Shown here piece by piece: positions 1-6,371 of a stretch of DNA of 8,818 nucleotides (the stretch's first letter is position 1; every line of letters starts with the position of its first letter). The notes beneath the pieces are model-generated. The model was not told the origin of the DNA. It saw only the letters and a program-made list of their open reading frames with translations, and did no database searches. The stretch covers positions 1-8,818 of the forward strand of contig CBFHPF010000055.1 of NCBI GenBank assembly GCA_965657665.1. The letters run 5' to 3'. A program made the translations under genes and the position numbers. The stretch comes from UBA8337 sp965657665. Lineage in GTDB: Bacteria > Pseudomonadota > Alphaproteobacteria > RS24.

Positions 1-162
1 CCGGGCTGGTTAGCCGCATCATCAGCGCGGGTTTTCCAATTGGTGCAAGACGGCGTGTTGTCGGTGGAAGTCAATCAACGTTACGCCCTCGATGAGGTGC
101 AGCAAGTTCACCGCGATTTAGAGGCGCGCGCCACAACCGGATGCAGCGTGATTTTGCCGTGA
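1..162 (+). CDS. Quinone oxidoreductase / zinc-type alcohol dehydrogenase family protein, C-terminal fragment
   Basis: Only the last 53 codons lie in the window, read in frame from base 1 to the TGA at 160-162. The fragment has the typical tail of the quinone oxidoreductase (zeta-crystallin-like) branch of medium-chain dehydrogenases: a segment of the form 'QLVQDGVLSVEV', then 'YALDEVQQVHRDLEARATTG' and a terminal 'VILP'. This matches the family's usual end, where a helix with His and Leu-Glu-x-Arg precedes a Gly-rich turn and a short final strand. Proteins of this family reduce quinones or enones with NADPH in the cytoplasm. The substrate cannot be judged because the cofactor-binding domain is outside the window. 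The monooxygenase gene begins inside this reading frame, so the two are probably co-transcribed and translationally coupled. The family is fairly sure from the tail alone; the exact reaction is not. Confidence 0.8.
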   Translation, partial: PGWLAASSARVFQLVQDGVLSVEVNQRYALDEVQQVHRDLEARATTGCSVILP

Positions 163-1346
163 CGCAAGAGGCACTCATTGTCGGTGGCGGCATTGGTGGC
201 TTAACCGCCGCCTTGTGTTTGCACCGGCAAAATTTTGCAGTGCGTGTGGTTGAACAAGCCGCGCAATTTGACGATATCGGCGCGGGCATTCAACTGAGCG
301 CCAATGCGATGCATGTGATGCGTCACCTCGGATTGGAAGACGCGATTGCGGCGGCAAGCTTCGAGCCACAAAACGCCGTCATAAATGATTATCGCGGCAA
401 GACATTGCTGCAAAACCCGCTGAATAAGGCGCATCAAGCGCGCTATGGTGCGCCCTATTTTCATATTCATCGGGCGGATTTGGTGGGCGTGTTGGCGCAT
501 GCGGTTAACGCGGCGGGCATTGCTTGCCATATGGGCGCGCGCGTGACGGGCTATCAGCAGACGAAAAACAAAGCCGTTTTGCTGGCGGATGATAAAGACG
601 TTAGCGCGCTCGAAGCTGATATTATCATTGGCGCAGACGGCATTCACTCACCCATTCGCGCTGCCATGCAAGGCGAAACCGAATCCCGCTTTACCGGTCA
701 AGTGGCGTGGCGCGGTTTAGTCTCGGCGGAAAAATTACCGACAAATATCGTTCCGCCCGATGCCACAATATGGGCCGGACCCGGGCGGCACTTCGTCAGC
801 TATTATGTGCGCGGCGGCGCATGGGTTAATTTTATCGCCGTTGAAGAGCGCGACGCATGGGCGGCGGAAGACTGGCAGCAAACCGGCGACATGGCCGATT
901 TACGCGCAGCGTTTGATGGATGGGATGCACCGGTGCAAGCCATTATCGACGGGTGTGAAAGCTGTCATTTATGGGGCTTGTTCGATCGCCCGCCATTGGC
1001 GCAATGGCAAGATGGGCGCGTTGCCCTGCTCGGTGATGCGTGCCACCCGATGCTGCCGTTTATGGCGCAAGGCGGCGCGATGGCGACTGAAGATGGATTT
1101 GTGCTGGCGCAAAAACTGGCGGCGCATGACAATATAAGCGACGGCCTTCAAAGCTATGTCGCGGCGCGGCGGCCTCGCACAACCATGTTGCAAAACATAT
1201 CGCGCCGTAACGCCGCCCTGTTCCATGCCGCCTCACCACTCGCTAGGGCGAAGCGCAATATTATGCTGCGGGCGGGCCGTCTTATTCCGGCGGCAGCGCA
1301 TAGCCGCTTCGACCCGATTTACGGCGTTAACGTTACTTCGTCATAA
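141..1346 (+). CDS. FAD-dependent aromatic-ring monooxygenase (salicylate / 3-hydroxybenzoate hydroxylase-like)
   Basis: A 401-residue, single-component flavoprotein monooxygenase of group A, close to the usual 380-420 residues. Three family signatures are visible. The N-terminal dinucleotide fold has GGGIGG at residues 15-20, with an acidic residue ending the second strand (VVEQA, E38). The DG motif, GADGIHSPIR, lies near residues 164-173. The C-terminal FAD ribityl-contact motif GDACHPMLP is at 298-306, followed by QGGAMATEDG. Such enzymes use NAD(P)H and O2 to hydroxylate an aromatic or related ring in the cytoplasm; the substrate cannot be read from the motifs. The ATG at 141 overlaps the upstream quinone-reductase-like gene by 22 bp. 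A GTG at 159, forming a GTGA overlap with its stop, would be an equally tidy start and drop six residues. Neither has a strong ribosome binding site; an AGAGG at 120-124 lies 16 bases before the ATG. The stop is 9 bp from the convergent dadA-like stop. Confidence 0.9.
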   Translation: MQRDFAVTQEALIVGGGIGGLTAALCLHRQNFAVRVVEQAAQFDDIGAGIQLSANAMHVMRHLGLEDAIAAASFEPQNAVINDYRGKTLLQNPLNKAHQARYGAPYFHIHRADLVGVLAHAVNAAGIACHMGARVTGYQQTKNKAVLLADDKDVSALEADIIIGADGIHSPIRAAMQGETESRFTGQVAWRGLVSAEKLPTNIVPPDATIWAGPGRHFVSYYVRGGAWVNFIAVEERDAWAAEDWQQTGDMADLRAAFDGWDAPVQAIIDGCESCHLWGLFDRPPLAQWQDGRVALLGDACHPMLPFMAQGGAMATEDGFVLAQKLAAHDNISDGLQSYVAARRPRTTMLQNISRRNAALFHAASPLARAKRNIMLRAGRLIPAAAHSRFDPIYGVNVTSS

Positions 1347-1355
1347 AGTGAATTT

Positions 1356-2630
1356 CTAACGATTGGCAGAAAATGCGCTGGTGTCGATTTCCGGCATCGC
1401 ACCGGTTATTTCATCAGCCAAAATTTTGGCTGAACCGGTTGCCATCGTCCACCCCAAATGGCCATGCCCAACATTGAGCCACAGCCCTTCGATGGAAGAC
1501 GCGCCGATAAACGGGCGACCATCGGCACTCATTGGGCGCAAACCCGCCCACGCCTCTGCTTTGTCCCACGCCAATTGCTGTGCCAGATTTGGCATGAGCT
1601 GCTCAAAAAAGCCGCGCAATAAAGCCGTGCGATGCGCCTCAATCTGGCGATTAAATCCGGCAAACTCAGCCATGCCAAGAATACGCACACGGTTCGGCAA
1701 TGGTGTCATGGCGATATGCAATTGCGGGTCAACAAGTGGATGCGTCGGTATTAAATGCGACGCATCATCCGAGAGGTTTTGCGTGCTGAGCGTCAGCGAG
1801 TATCCTTTGGCGGGACGCACCGGCAGGCGCAAACCCACCGACCGCGCCAAGGCGGTTGCGCCGACACCGGCTGCCACAACCACCTCGCCCTCAAGCGCTT
1901 CATCGGCCAACCGCACACCGCAAACGCGGCCATCTCGCACGACCAAATTCTCAACCTTTGTGCCGAGGCGCAGTGTGCCGCCCATGGCCACAGCCTCCTT
2001 CGCCAGTGCCGCACAAAACAGACGCGCATTGCCGAGCATATCGTCGGGGAAATGCAGCGCGCCGATGAGGTTTTCTGAAGCTGCCAAAGCCGGTTCGCGC
2101 GCCAGCAAAGCATCGCGGTCTAATAGTGAATAGCGCAAGCCGCTTTCAGCCAACATATCGGCAAGTGCCAAAGCAGCGGTTCTTTCAGCCTCATTGCGCA
2201 ACAGCTTTAATGTGCCCGGGCGAGCATCTTCAAATTGCAAATTGAGCTTTTGCTTCAACGCCAATGTTTGCCGCGTCGAATAATCAGCCAGCGCATAATT
2301 GGCCTTTGTGATGGCGCGATGACGCGCCGGAGACGCATGGCGCAAAAACGACCAGCCCCACCCGAATAAATCCGGCACTTGGCTAAAGTGCAGCTTCATC
2401 GCCGCTTTGCGGTCGAACAAAGAGCGTAAAAGCGGCAGCGCAACGCCCGGATTATTCCACGGGTCAGGCAGGCTGGGATGCAATACCGCGCCATTGGCAA
2501 AGCTTGCGCCTTGCGCCACATCATCAGCCGCATCGATTAAAACCGTTGGCACGCCGCGCGCAACCAGCTCATAAAAACCGGACACACCGGCCAAACCGGC
2601 ACCGATGATTATGACCGATTTTTGTTTCAT
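1356..2630 (-). CDS. dadA: D-amino-acid dehydrogenase, small-subunit type (DadA-like FAD oxidoreductase)
   Basis: A 424-residue FAD oxidoreductase of the DAO superfamily, matching the size of DadA. The N-terminal strand reads VIIIGAGLAG, with the GxGxxG glycines at residues 10, 12 and 15, and the second strand ends in Asp33. SFANGAVLHPSLPDPWNNPG (about 43-62) resembles the substrate/FAD region of DadA. The C-terminal part holds GLRPMSADGRPFIG (about 363-376) and GHGHLGWTMATG (about 388-399), both typical of this family. DadA oxidises D-amino acids to keto acids and ammonia, passing electrons to membrane quinones. I chose the start at 2630 because GAAGGG lies 7 bases upstream and the FAD motif starts at residue 10. 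A longer frame to 2660 would add ten basic residues with no support. The gene diverges from the GST-like gene and meets the monooxygenase gene tail to tail. Other DAO-family oxidases are possible, so the exact substrate is inferred. Confidence 0.85.
   Translation of the reverse strand: MKQKSVIIIGAGLAGVSGFYELVARGVPTVLIDAADDVAQGASFANGAVLHPSLPDPWNNPGVALPLLRSLFDRKAAMKLHFSQVPDLFGWGWSFLRHASPARHRAITKANYALADYSTRQTLALKQKLNLQFEDARPGTLKLLRNEAERTAALALADMLAESGLRYSLLDRDALLAREPALAASENLIGALHFPDDMLGNARLFCAALAKEAVAMGGTLRLGTKVENLVVRDGRVCGVRLADEALEGEVVVAAGVGATALARSVGLRLPVRPAKGYSLTLSTQNLSDDASHLIPTHPLVDPQLHIAMTPLPNRVRILGMAEFAGFNRQIEAHRTALLRGFFEQLMPNLAQQLAWDKAEAWAGLRPMSADGRPFIGASSIEGLWLNVGHGHLGWTMATGSAKILADEITGAMPEIDTSAFSANR
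1401..1439. repeat. Perfect 20-bp palindrome with flanking complementary ACCGGT boxes inside dadA 3' end
   Basis: Positions 1414-1433 form a perfect palindrome with arms TCAGCCAAAA and TTTTGGCTGA and no spacer. A self-complementary ACCGGT abuts it on the right (1434-1439), and a second ACCGGT lies at 1401-1406, separated by a 7-base bulge. The whole element could therefore fold on RNA of either strand as one long stem with a side bulge. It lies in codons for residues T-G-S-A-K-I-L-A-D-E-I-T-G of the DadA-like protein, and it starts 68 bases after the monooxygenase stop. There is no T-run after it on either strand, so it is not a classical intrinsic terminator. Function is unknown. Confidence 0.75.
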
Positions 2631-2679
2631 TCGCTTACCCTTCGCGCGCGCTGTCGCCAATTCAACCTTGTTTCATATA

Positions 2680-2693
2680 ACCGCCGAAGCGGT
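2680..2693 (-). other. Small hairpin with UUCG loop upstream of dadA
   Basis: On the minus strand, ACCGC, then TTCG, then GCGGT make a 5-bp stem closed as C(UUCG)G, an especially stable tetraloop. A G-U pair and a U-A pair can extend it to seven pairs. It lies 50 bases before the chosen dadA start, so if transcription begins upstream it would be in the 5' leader. No T-run follows it, so it does not look like a terminator. No function is claimed. Confidence 0.4.
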
Positions 2694-2736
2694 CAAAAGC
2701 CACGCCTTAACTGTCGCGGCCTGCTTAAGAGAGGCT

Positions 2737-2765
2737 TTGACATCTCACCATGCGCCCGCTTTAAT
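2737..2765 (+). promoter_or_regulatory. Sigma-70-type promoter for the GST-like gene
   Basis: A perfect -35 hexamer TTGACA (2737-2742) is followed by a 17-base spacer and a -10 hexamer TTTAAT (2760-2765) with one mismatch to TATAAT. The predicted transcription start is about 2772-2774, leaving a leader of only about 17 bases before the ATG pair at 2790/2793. It is the best promoter match I found in the window and points to a well-expressed gene unless it is repressed. Confidence 0.65.
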
Positions 2766-2766
2766 T

Positions 2767-2782
2767 TCCCTCAAATGAGGGA
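2767..2782. promoter_or_regulatory. Palindrome over the predicted transcription start of the GST-like gene (possible operator)
   Basis: TCCCTCA, two central A bases and TGAGGGA form a perfect inverted repeat of 7-bp arms. It begins one base after the -10 hexamer (2760-2765) and its centre falls on the predicted transcription start. Its right arm contains the ribosome binding site (GAGGGAG, 2777-2783). Two readings are possible. A repressor may bind here and block RNA polymerase. Alternatively, if transcription starts further upstream, the RNA hairpin would mask the ribosome binding site. The promoter position favours the operator reading, because a start near 2772 would leave out most of the left arm. 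Confidence 0.45.
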
Positions 2783-2789
2783 GATAACC

Positions 2790-3848
2790 ATGATGAGTAA
2801 TGATCCGATAGAACTGACCGGTGCGCCCGGTTCGCCATATACCCGCAAAATGCTGGCGCTGATGCGCTATCGGCAAATTCCCTATCGGGTGTTCTGGCAG
2901 GGCAATTTCAGCCGCCAGCAAGCCGCGAAGACGATTGATTATCCGCAGCCGAAAGTCTCGCTGCTGCCGACTTTTTACTTTCCCGATACGGATGGCAATC
3001 TGCAGGCGGTAACCGATTCCAGCCCGATATTGCGTCGCTTTGAAGAGACGCATGAAGGGCGCAGTGTCATTCCCGATGATGCGGTGATGGCCTTTCTCAA
3101 CTGGCTGATTGAAGACTATGCCGATGAATGGCTGACCAAAGCGATGTTTCATTATCGCTGGCATTATCAGGCCGATATCGACAAAGCAGGGTCTATTTTA
3201 CCGCGTTGGTATGACTCGACCGCCTCAGATGAGGTGATGGAAAAACTATCCAAATCTGTCAGCGAGCGGCAAATTTCGCGCTTGTCTTATGTCGGCTCTA
3301 ATGAGGTGACGAAAACGACTATTGAAGACAGCTTTATGCGCTTTTTAAACCTGCTCAATGCCCATTTGGAGCAGTCGCCCTATTTATTTGGCGCGCGCCC
3401 TGCCTCGGCTGACTTCGCCATTTACGGGCAAATGACCCAGCTTGCTTTGTTTGACCCGACACCGGCAAAAATCGTCACGCAACAATTCCCGCGTATTTAT
3501 GCATGGGTAGAAGCGATGGAAGACTTATCCGGCCTGCCGGTTGAAGCCGATGATTGGCTGACAGCAGAAACCCTATCTGAAACAGCACTGGCTACCATGC
3601 GCGCGCTTTTGGCCGAAATCGCCAGCCTCTATATGCCCTATTTAAAGGCCAATGCAGAAGCCGTGATGAGCGGTGCCGAGGTGATGGAAACCGTATTGGA
3701 CGGGCGCGCTTGGACGCAAAACCCGTTCACCTATCAAGCCAAATGCCTGCAATGGATTGGCGAACAATTTGCCGCCCTGTCTGATGCCGATAAGCAGCGA
3801 CTGGCTAATGTGAGTGGCGATAGCGGGCTGGTTGACACGCTATCTTAA
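2790..3848 (+). CDS. Oversized glutathione S-transferase-like protein
   Basis: A 352-residue protein with a GST N-terminal thioredoxin-like domain in about residues 7-85. It starts IELTGAPGSPYTRKMLALMR, where the SPYTRK turn is the usual position of the catalytic Ser or Cys (Ser15 here). SLLPTF (about 57-62) supplies the cis-Pro, and TDSSPILRRFEE (about 76-86) is the glutathione-contact motif. The all-helical domain follows, with PYLFGARPASADFAIYGQM (about 197-215) being the conserved 'G-x-x-P-S-x-A-D-F' core. Classical GSTs have 200-230 residues; this one has about 20-50 extra between the domains and roughly 100 after the usual end. GSTs conjugate or exchange glutathione on electrophiles in the cytoplasm; the substrate is unknown. 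The start is the ATG at 2790 or the adjacent ATG at 2793, both behind GAGGGAG. The frame is open back to 2622, but that upstream part lies before the promoter and looks non-coding. The stop is one base from the convergent SDR stop. Confidence 0.82.
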   Translation: MMSNDPIELTGAPGSPYTRKMLALMRYRQIPYRVFWQGNFSRQQAAKTIDYPQPKVSLLPTFYFPDTDGNLQAVTDSSPILRRFEETHEGRSVIPDDAVMAFLNWLIEDYADEWLTKAMFHYRWHYQADIDKAGSILPRWYDSTASDEVMEKLSKSVSERQISRLSYVGSNEVTKTTIEDSFMRFLNLLNAHLEQSPYLFGARPASADFAIYGQMTQLALFDPTPAKIVTQQFPRIYAWVEAMEDLSGLPVEADDWLTAETLSETALATMRALLAEIASLYMPYLKANAEAVMSGAEVMETVLDGRAWTQNPFTYQAKCLQWIGEQFAALSDADKQRLANVSGDSGLVDTLS

Positions 3849-3849
3849 C

Positions 3850-4587
3850 TTATGAAAGCGTCAGTCCGCCATCAGCAATAATGGTTTGCCCTTGCACATA
3901 GGCCGCCAGCGGTGACGACAAAAACATCACCACACCGGCCATATCTTCCGGCGTGCCGGCACGGCGCAACGGAATGGCGCGCAACGCACCCTCGCGCCGC
4001 TTTTCATTATCGGTTGTCACCGCCGTCAATTTGGTCGGCACATAGCCCGGTGCCAAACCATTGACGCGAATACCGTCTCGCGCCCAAGCTTCGCCCAGCG
4101 TTTTGGTTAGGCTTATGGCAGCCGCTTTTGACGCCGCATAGGCCGGATTGCCGATATTGGACTGCGTGCCTGAAACAGAACTGACAATAATAATACTGCC
4201 CGATGACTGCGCCAGCATAGGATGAAATTTCCGCGCGCAATCCATCACCGAATTAATGTTTACATCCATCACTTCGTCCCAGCCTTCGCGCTCAAATTCA
4301 GCGCGGCCATAGCGCACAATGCCCTGACACAACACCAGTACATCCAGTTTATCAAAAGTCGGTTGATGCGCGTTGACGACGTCTTGGTCAGCCGCATTGA
4401 CACAAGCATAGGTTAGGCCGGTCAAATCGCTGCCGTTGGCGGCATCATAATCATCGGCTGAGGCCCGCGTGCCCCAAACATGCACATCGGCACCGCGCTG
4501 GCGAAACCCGTGCGCCACGCCATTGCCAATGCCGCTTGAGCCGCCGACAACCAAAACCGTTTTCCCAGTAAAATCCAAATCACTCAT
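3850..4587 (-). CDS. SDR family oxidoreductase (FabG-like, atypical NNAG motif)
   Basis: A 245-residue classical short-chain dehydrogenase, the normal length. The cofactor loop is VVGGSSGIG (residues 13-21), with Val14 where most members have Thr. The catalytic set is complete: Asn110 region (DVNIN), Ser137 (IVSSVSG), Tyr150 and Lys154 (YAASK), with the usual 13-residue Ser-to-Tyr spacing. NGLAPGYVPT (176-185) and a C-terminal GQTIIADGG (233-241) are standard. The NNAG motif after strand 4 is replaced by LCQG (86-89). The family reduces or oxidises alcohol/carbonyl substrates with NAD(P)H in the cytoplasm; the substrate is unknown. The start at 4587 has GGGAGGGA just upstream and puts the first strand at residue 10; an in-frame extension to 4617 lacks such a site. 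The gene follows the LolA-like gene by 69 bp on the same strand, so they may form an operon. Confidence 0.88.
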   Translation of the reverse strand: MSDLDFTGKTVLVVGGSSGIGNGVAHGFRQRGADVHVWGTRASADDYDAANGSDLTGLTYACVNAADQDVVNAHQPTFDKLDVLVLCQGIVRYGRAEFEREGWDEVMDVNINSVMDCARKFHPMLAQSSGSIIIVSSVSGTQSNIGNPAYAASKAAAISLTKTLGEAWARDGIRVNGLAPGYVPTKLTAVTTDNEKRREGALRAIPLRRAGTPEDMAGVVMFLSSPLAAYVQGQTIIADGGLTLS

Positions 4588-4656
4588 CAGTCCCTCCCCT
4601 GTTTTGCAAAATAGCATTCCACAGAATAAGCAAGAGGAAAAGATGAATTAGAGCGA

Positions 4657-5421
4657 TTAATTAGTCAGCGCTTCGGGCCCGAAATCGTCTTCGAGCAAGA
4701 TTAAATCGACCTGCAAATTGGTGCGGTTAAGCCGCGTGCGTGAACCGTTTTGCAAATTTTCCATCACTGAATAGGCGACCACAGACACGCCCTTAAACGC
4801 CTCATATCGCTCATGCGTCAAAAGCTTCAGCGGCTTATATTTCAAATCATAAAACAACACAGACTGAACCGTCATATCGGCTTTGCTGATTTTGGTAACC
4901 AGTCGCGAATAAGCAGGTGCCATGCCCTTTGGCGTGCTTTCGACTGTGTAAGACTGCGCGTCTTCCTCAATAAGGCGGTGACGGTCTTGGGTGACGGCGC
5001 GACCGGCAATGTCATTATAAGAGAAGTCCGAACCGAAAAAGCTGTCATTTTGTTTGCTGCTTGAGACTGCCCGCGCCTCGCCAATGGCAGGCAGATAGAG
5101 CCAACTTTTACGAGCATTGGTTTTCAAATCCACATCAGTGGCGAAACCGGCATCCTTAATCGCTTCGGGCGCGAGAAAGGCGGCAATCATCTGGCGGCGC
5201 TTTTCATCTTGGCGCGTCATCAGGCGCAAAACGCGGTCACGCGATTGCCCGTTGCTTTCAATGCTCAATTCGACATCGGCCAAAATGGTTTGATAATGCG
5301 TCATCACCGCATTGCTTTCGCGCATCAAATCAATGGCATTGGCGGCTTGCACCGGCGCATATATGCCTGAAAACATCAACAAAGCGCAGATAAAATTAAG
5401 TGAGCGATTGAGATACGTCAC
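4657..5421 (-). CDS. LolA-like outer-membrane lipoprotein-sorting protein, secreted
   Basis: A 254-residue protein with a clear Sec signal peptide: basic start (Asn-Arg-Ser), hydrophobic core FICALLMFSGIY, and probable cleavage after VQA (residue 26). The mature part has the features of the LolA-like family annotated 'outer membrane lipoprotein-sorting protein': an early conserved helix, a strand-rich body with RRQMIAAFLAPEAIKDAGFA, SWLYLPAIGEARAV, then FFGSDFSYNDIAGR. This group probably forms an open beta-barrel that holds lipid or lipoprotein in the periplasm; the actual cargo is unknown. Members often sit beside an RND/MMPL-type exporter, but no exporter is seen here. The start is a GTG at 5421 with a GAGG site 5 bases upstream; no other start precedes the signal core. 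The following SDR gene on the same strand begins 69 bp beyond its stop. The 135-bp gap to the divergent kinase gene holds both promoters. Confidence 0.85.
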   Translation of the reverse strand: MTYLNRSLNFICALLMFSGIYAPVQAANAIDLMRESNAVMTHYQTILADVELSIESNGQSRDRVLRLMTRQDEKRRQMIAAFLAPEAIKDAGFATDVDLKTNARKSWLYLPAIGEARAVSSSKQNDSFFGSDFSYNDIAGRAVTQDRHRLIEEDAQSYTVESTPKGMAPAYSRLVTKISKADMTVQSVLFYDLKYKPLKLLTHERYEAFKGVSVVAYSVMENLQNGSRTRLNRTNLQVDLILLEDDFGPEALTN

Positions 5422-5449
5422 AACAACCTCGCATTACAACTACGGGCTA

Positions 5450-5479
5450 TATTTACGCAAAATTCGCGCACCCTGTCCA
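5450..5479 (-). promoter_or_regulatory. Possible promoter for the LolA-like gene
   Basis: On the minus strand, TGGACA (5474-5479; one mismatch to TTGACA) is followed after 18 bases by TAAATA (5450-5455), a weak -10. The predicted start would leave a leader of about 20 bases before the GTG. The -10 match is poor, so this is only a candidate. Confidence 0.25.
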
Positions 5480-5518
5480 GTTAAGCCGCAATAGCAATCG
5501 CTCTTGCCAGTGTGATTG

Positions 5519-5527
5519 TGTCATAAT
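5519..5527 (+). promoter_or_regulatory. Possible extended -10 promoter for the kinase gene
   Basis: TGTCATAAT contains a TGn extension followed by CATAAT, one mismatch to TATAAT. No good -35 hexamer is found at 16-18 bases upstream; the nearest TTGCCA (5504-5509) is only 12 bases away. The predicted start is near 5534, about 23 bases before the kinase ATG. Confidence 0.3.
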
Positions 5528-5556
5528 GGCCCAATTATTTAGGACAAGATTAGCGC

Positions 5557-6345
5557 ATGAAAATTGACCAAGTGATTGAGATGCTCGCCGCCCATATTGG
5601 CGCAGCCGTGACATCGACCGCACCCTATTTGTTCGGCATTTCGGGCGGGCAAGGGGCGGGCAAATCGACCCTGTGCGATGGCTTGGCAGCGCGGCTTTCG
5701 GCTAATGGCCTCAAAACGATTATTTTGGGACTGGATGATTTTTATTTGCCCAAAAGCGCGCGGCAAAAACTGGCGCGCGATATCTCGCCGCTTTGTGCTG
5801 TGCGCGGCGTGCCCGGCACGCACGACATCGCCCTGATGCGCCGCACAATCGACAGGCTGATGCAAGCCGAGGCCAACACTCAAACACCGCTGCCGCGCTT
5901 CAGCAAAAGCCATGATGAGCAAGTGAGCGCACAAGACTGGCCGCTGGCGAGCGGTCGCCCCGATGTGATTTTAATCGAGGGTTGGTGTGTTGGTGGCCGC
6001 GCCGGTTTTTTACAAAACACCGCACCAACCGCTTGGGAACAAGCCAATGACCCGCACGGAATTTGGAAAAGCTGGACGCTAAACCACGCCGCACCCTATG
6101 AGGCAATTTGGGATTTATGCGCCGATTTTATGCTGTTGCGTCATAGCGATTTTGATGCGGTTATCGACAGTCGCTGGCAGCAAGAGCAAGGCAATGCCGC
6201 CGCAAGTGGCGTATGGCAATTCGCCTCGCGCGACGAGGTGGCCGCGTTTTGCGCCCATTATGAAAGCTGGACCAAAGCCATTTGGCAGCATTTACCCGCC
6301 CGCGCCCGCTTCAATTTACGCCGCGATGGCGCAGATTATCAGTAA
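5557..6345 (+). CDS. P-loop kinase, D-glycerate 3-kinase (plant GLYK / yeast Tda10) type
   Basis: A 262-residue P-loop kinase. The Walker A motif is SGGQGAGKSTL (residues 29-39). LDDFYLPK (59-66) is the acidic motif at the end of the second strand, shared with uridine kinase and pantothenate kinase folds. RGVPGTHD (83-90), PRFSKSHDEQ (113-122) and ILIEGWCVGGR (138-148) are signatures of the GLYK/Tda10 group. Plant members phosphorylate D-glycerate to 3-phosphoglycerate, the last step of photorespiration. In bacteria the same reaction would return glycerate from glyoxylate or serine metabolism to glycolysis. The activity is inferred from the family, and some homologues have no proven substrate. 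The ATG at 5557 has an AGGA 12 bases upstream, a weak and distant site. No glyoxylate or serine-cycle gene lies in this window. Its stop is 26 bp from the convergent amidase stop. Confidence 0.82.
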   Translation: MKIDQVIEMLAAHIGAAVTSTAPYLFGISGGQGAGKSTLCDGLAARLSANGLKTIILGLDDFYLPKSARQKLARDISPLCAVRGVPGTHDIALMRRTIDRLMQAEANTQTPLPRFSKSHDEQVSAQDWPLASGRPDVILIEGWCVGGRAGFLQNTAPTAWEQANDPHGIWKSWTLNHAAPYEAIWDLCADFMLLRHSDFDAVIDSRWQQEQGNAAASGVWQFASRDEVAAFCAHYESWTKAIWQHLPARARFNLRRDGADYQ

Positions 6346-6371
6346 TTGCCTTACGCTATCCTAATTTGCAC

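Noticed and set aside
1363..2133. A 256-codon open frame on the plus strand opposite dadA
   Set aside because: It lies wholly antisense to a gene with clear FAD and DadA motifs, its translation is rich in Ser, Arg and Pro without family motifs, and it has no ribosome binding site.
2231..2244. Tandem CAAATTG repeat
   Set aside because: It is within the dadA coding sequence and encodes an ordinary N-L-Q-F stretch; two short copies have no clear meaning.
2622..2789. Upstream extension of the GST-like reading frame by 56 codons
   Set aside because: It overlaps the divergent dadA start, lies mostly before the predicted promoter, and shows no GST features; the ATG pair at 2790/2793 has a strong ribosome binding site.
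3837..3851. ACGCTATCTTAACTT at the GST stop, resembling ACGCTATCCTAATTT just after the kinase stop (6353-6367)
   Set aside because: Only two copies, one of them coding, with no dyad or T-run; probably chance.
4602..4611. TTTTGCAAAA palindrome between the LolA-like and SDR genes
   Set aside because: A 10-bp AT-rich palindrome is expected several times by chance in a window this size, and no terminator or operator context is visible.
4633..4651. AGAGGAAAAG followed by ATG-AAT-TAG on the plus strand, resembling a minigene with a ribosome binding site
   Set aside because: It lies in a gap between two minus-strand genes, no plus-strand promoter is visible, and short A/G-rich runs like this arise easily by chance.
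6346..6371. Possible bidirectional terminator between the kinase and amidase stops
   Set aside because: The 26-bp gap contains no stable inverted repeat or T-run.
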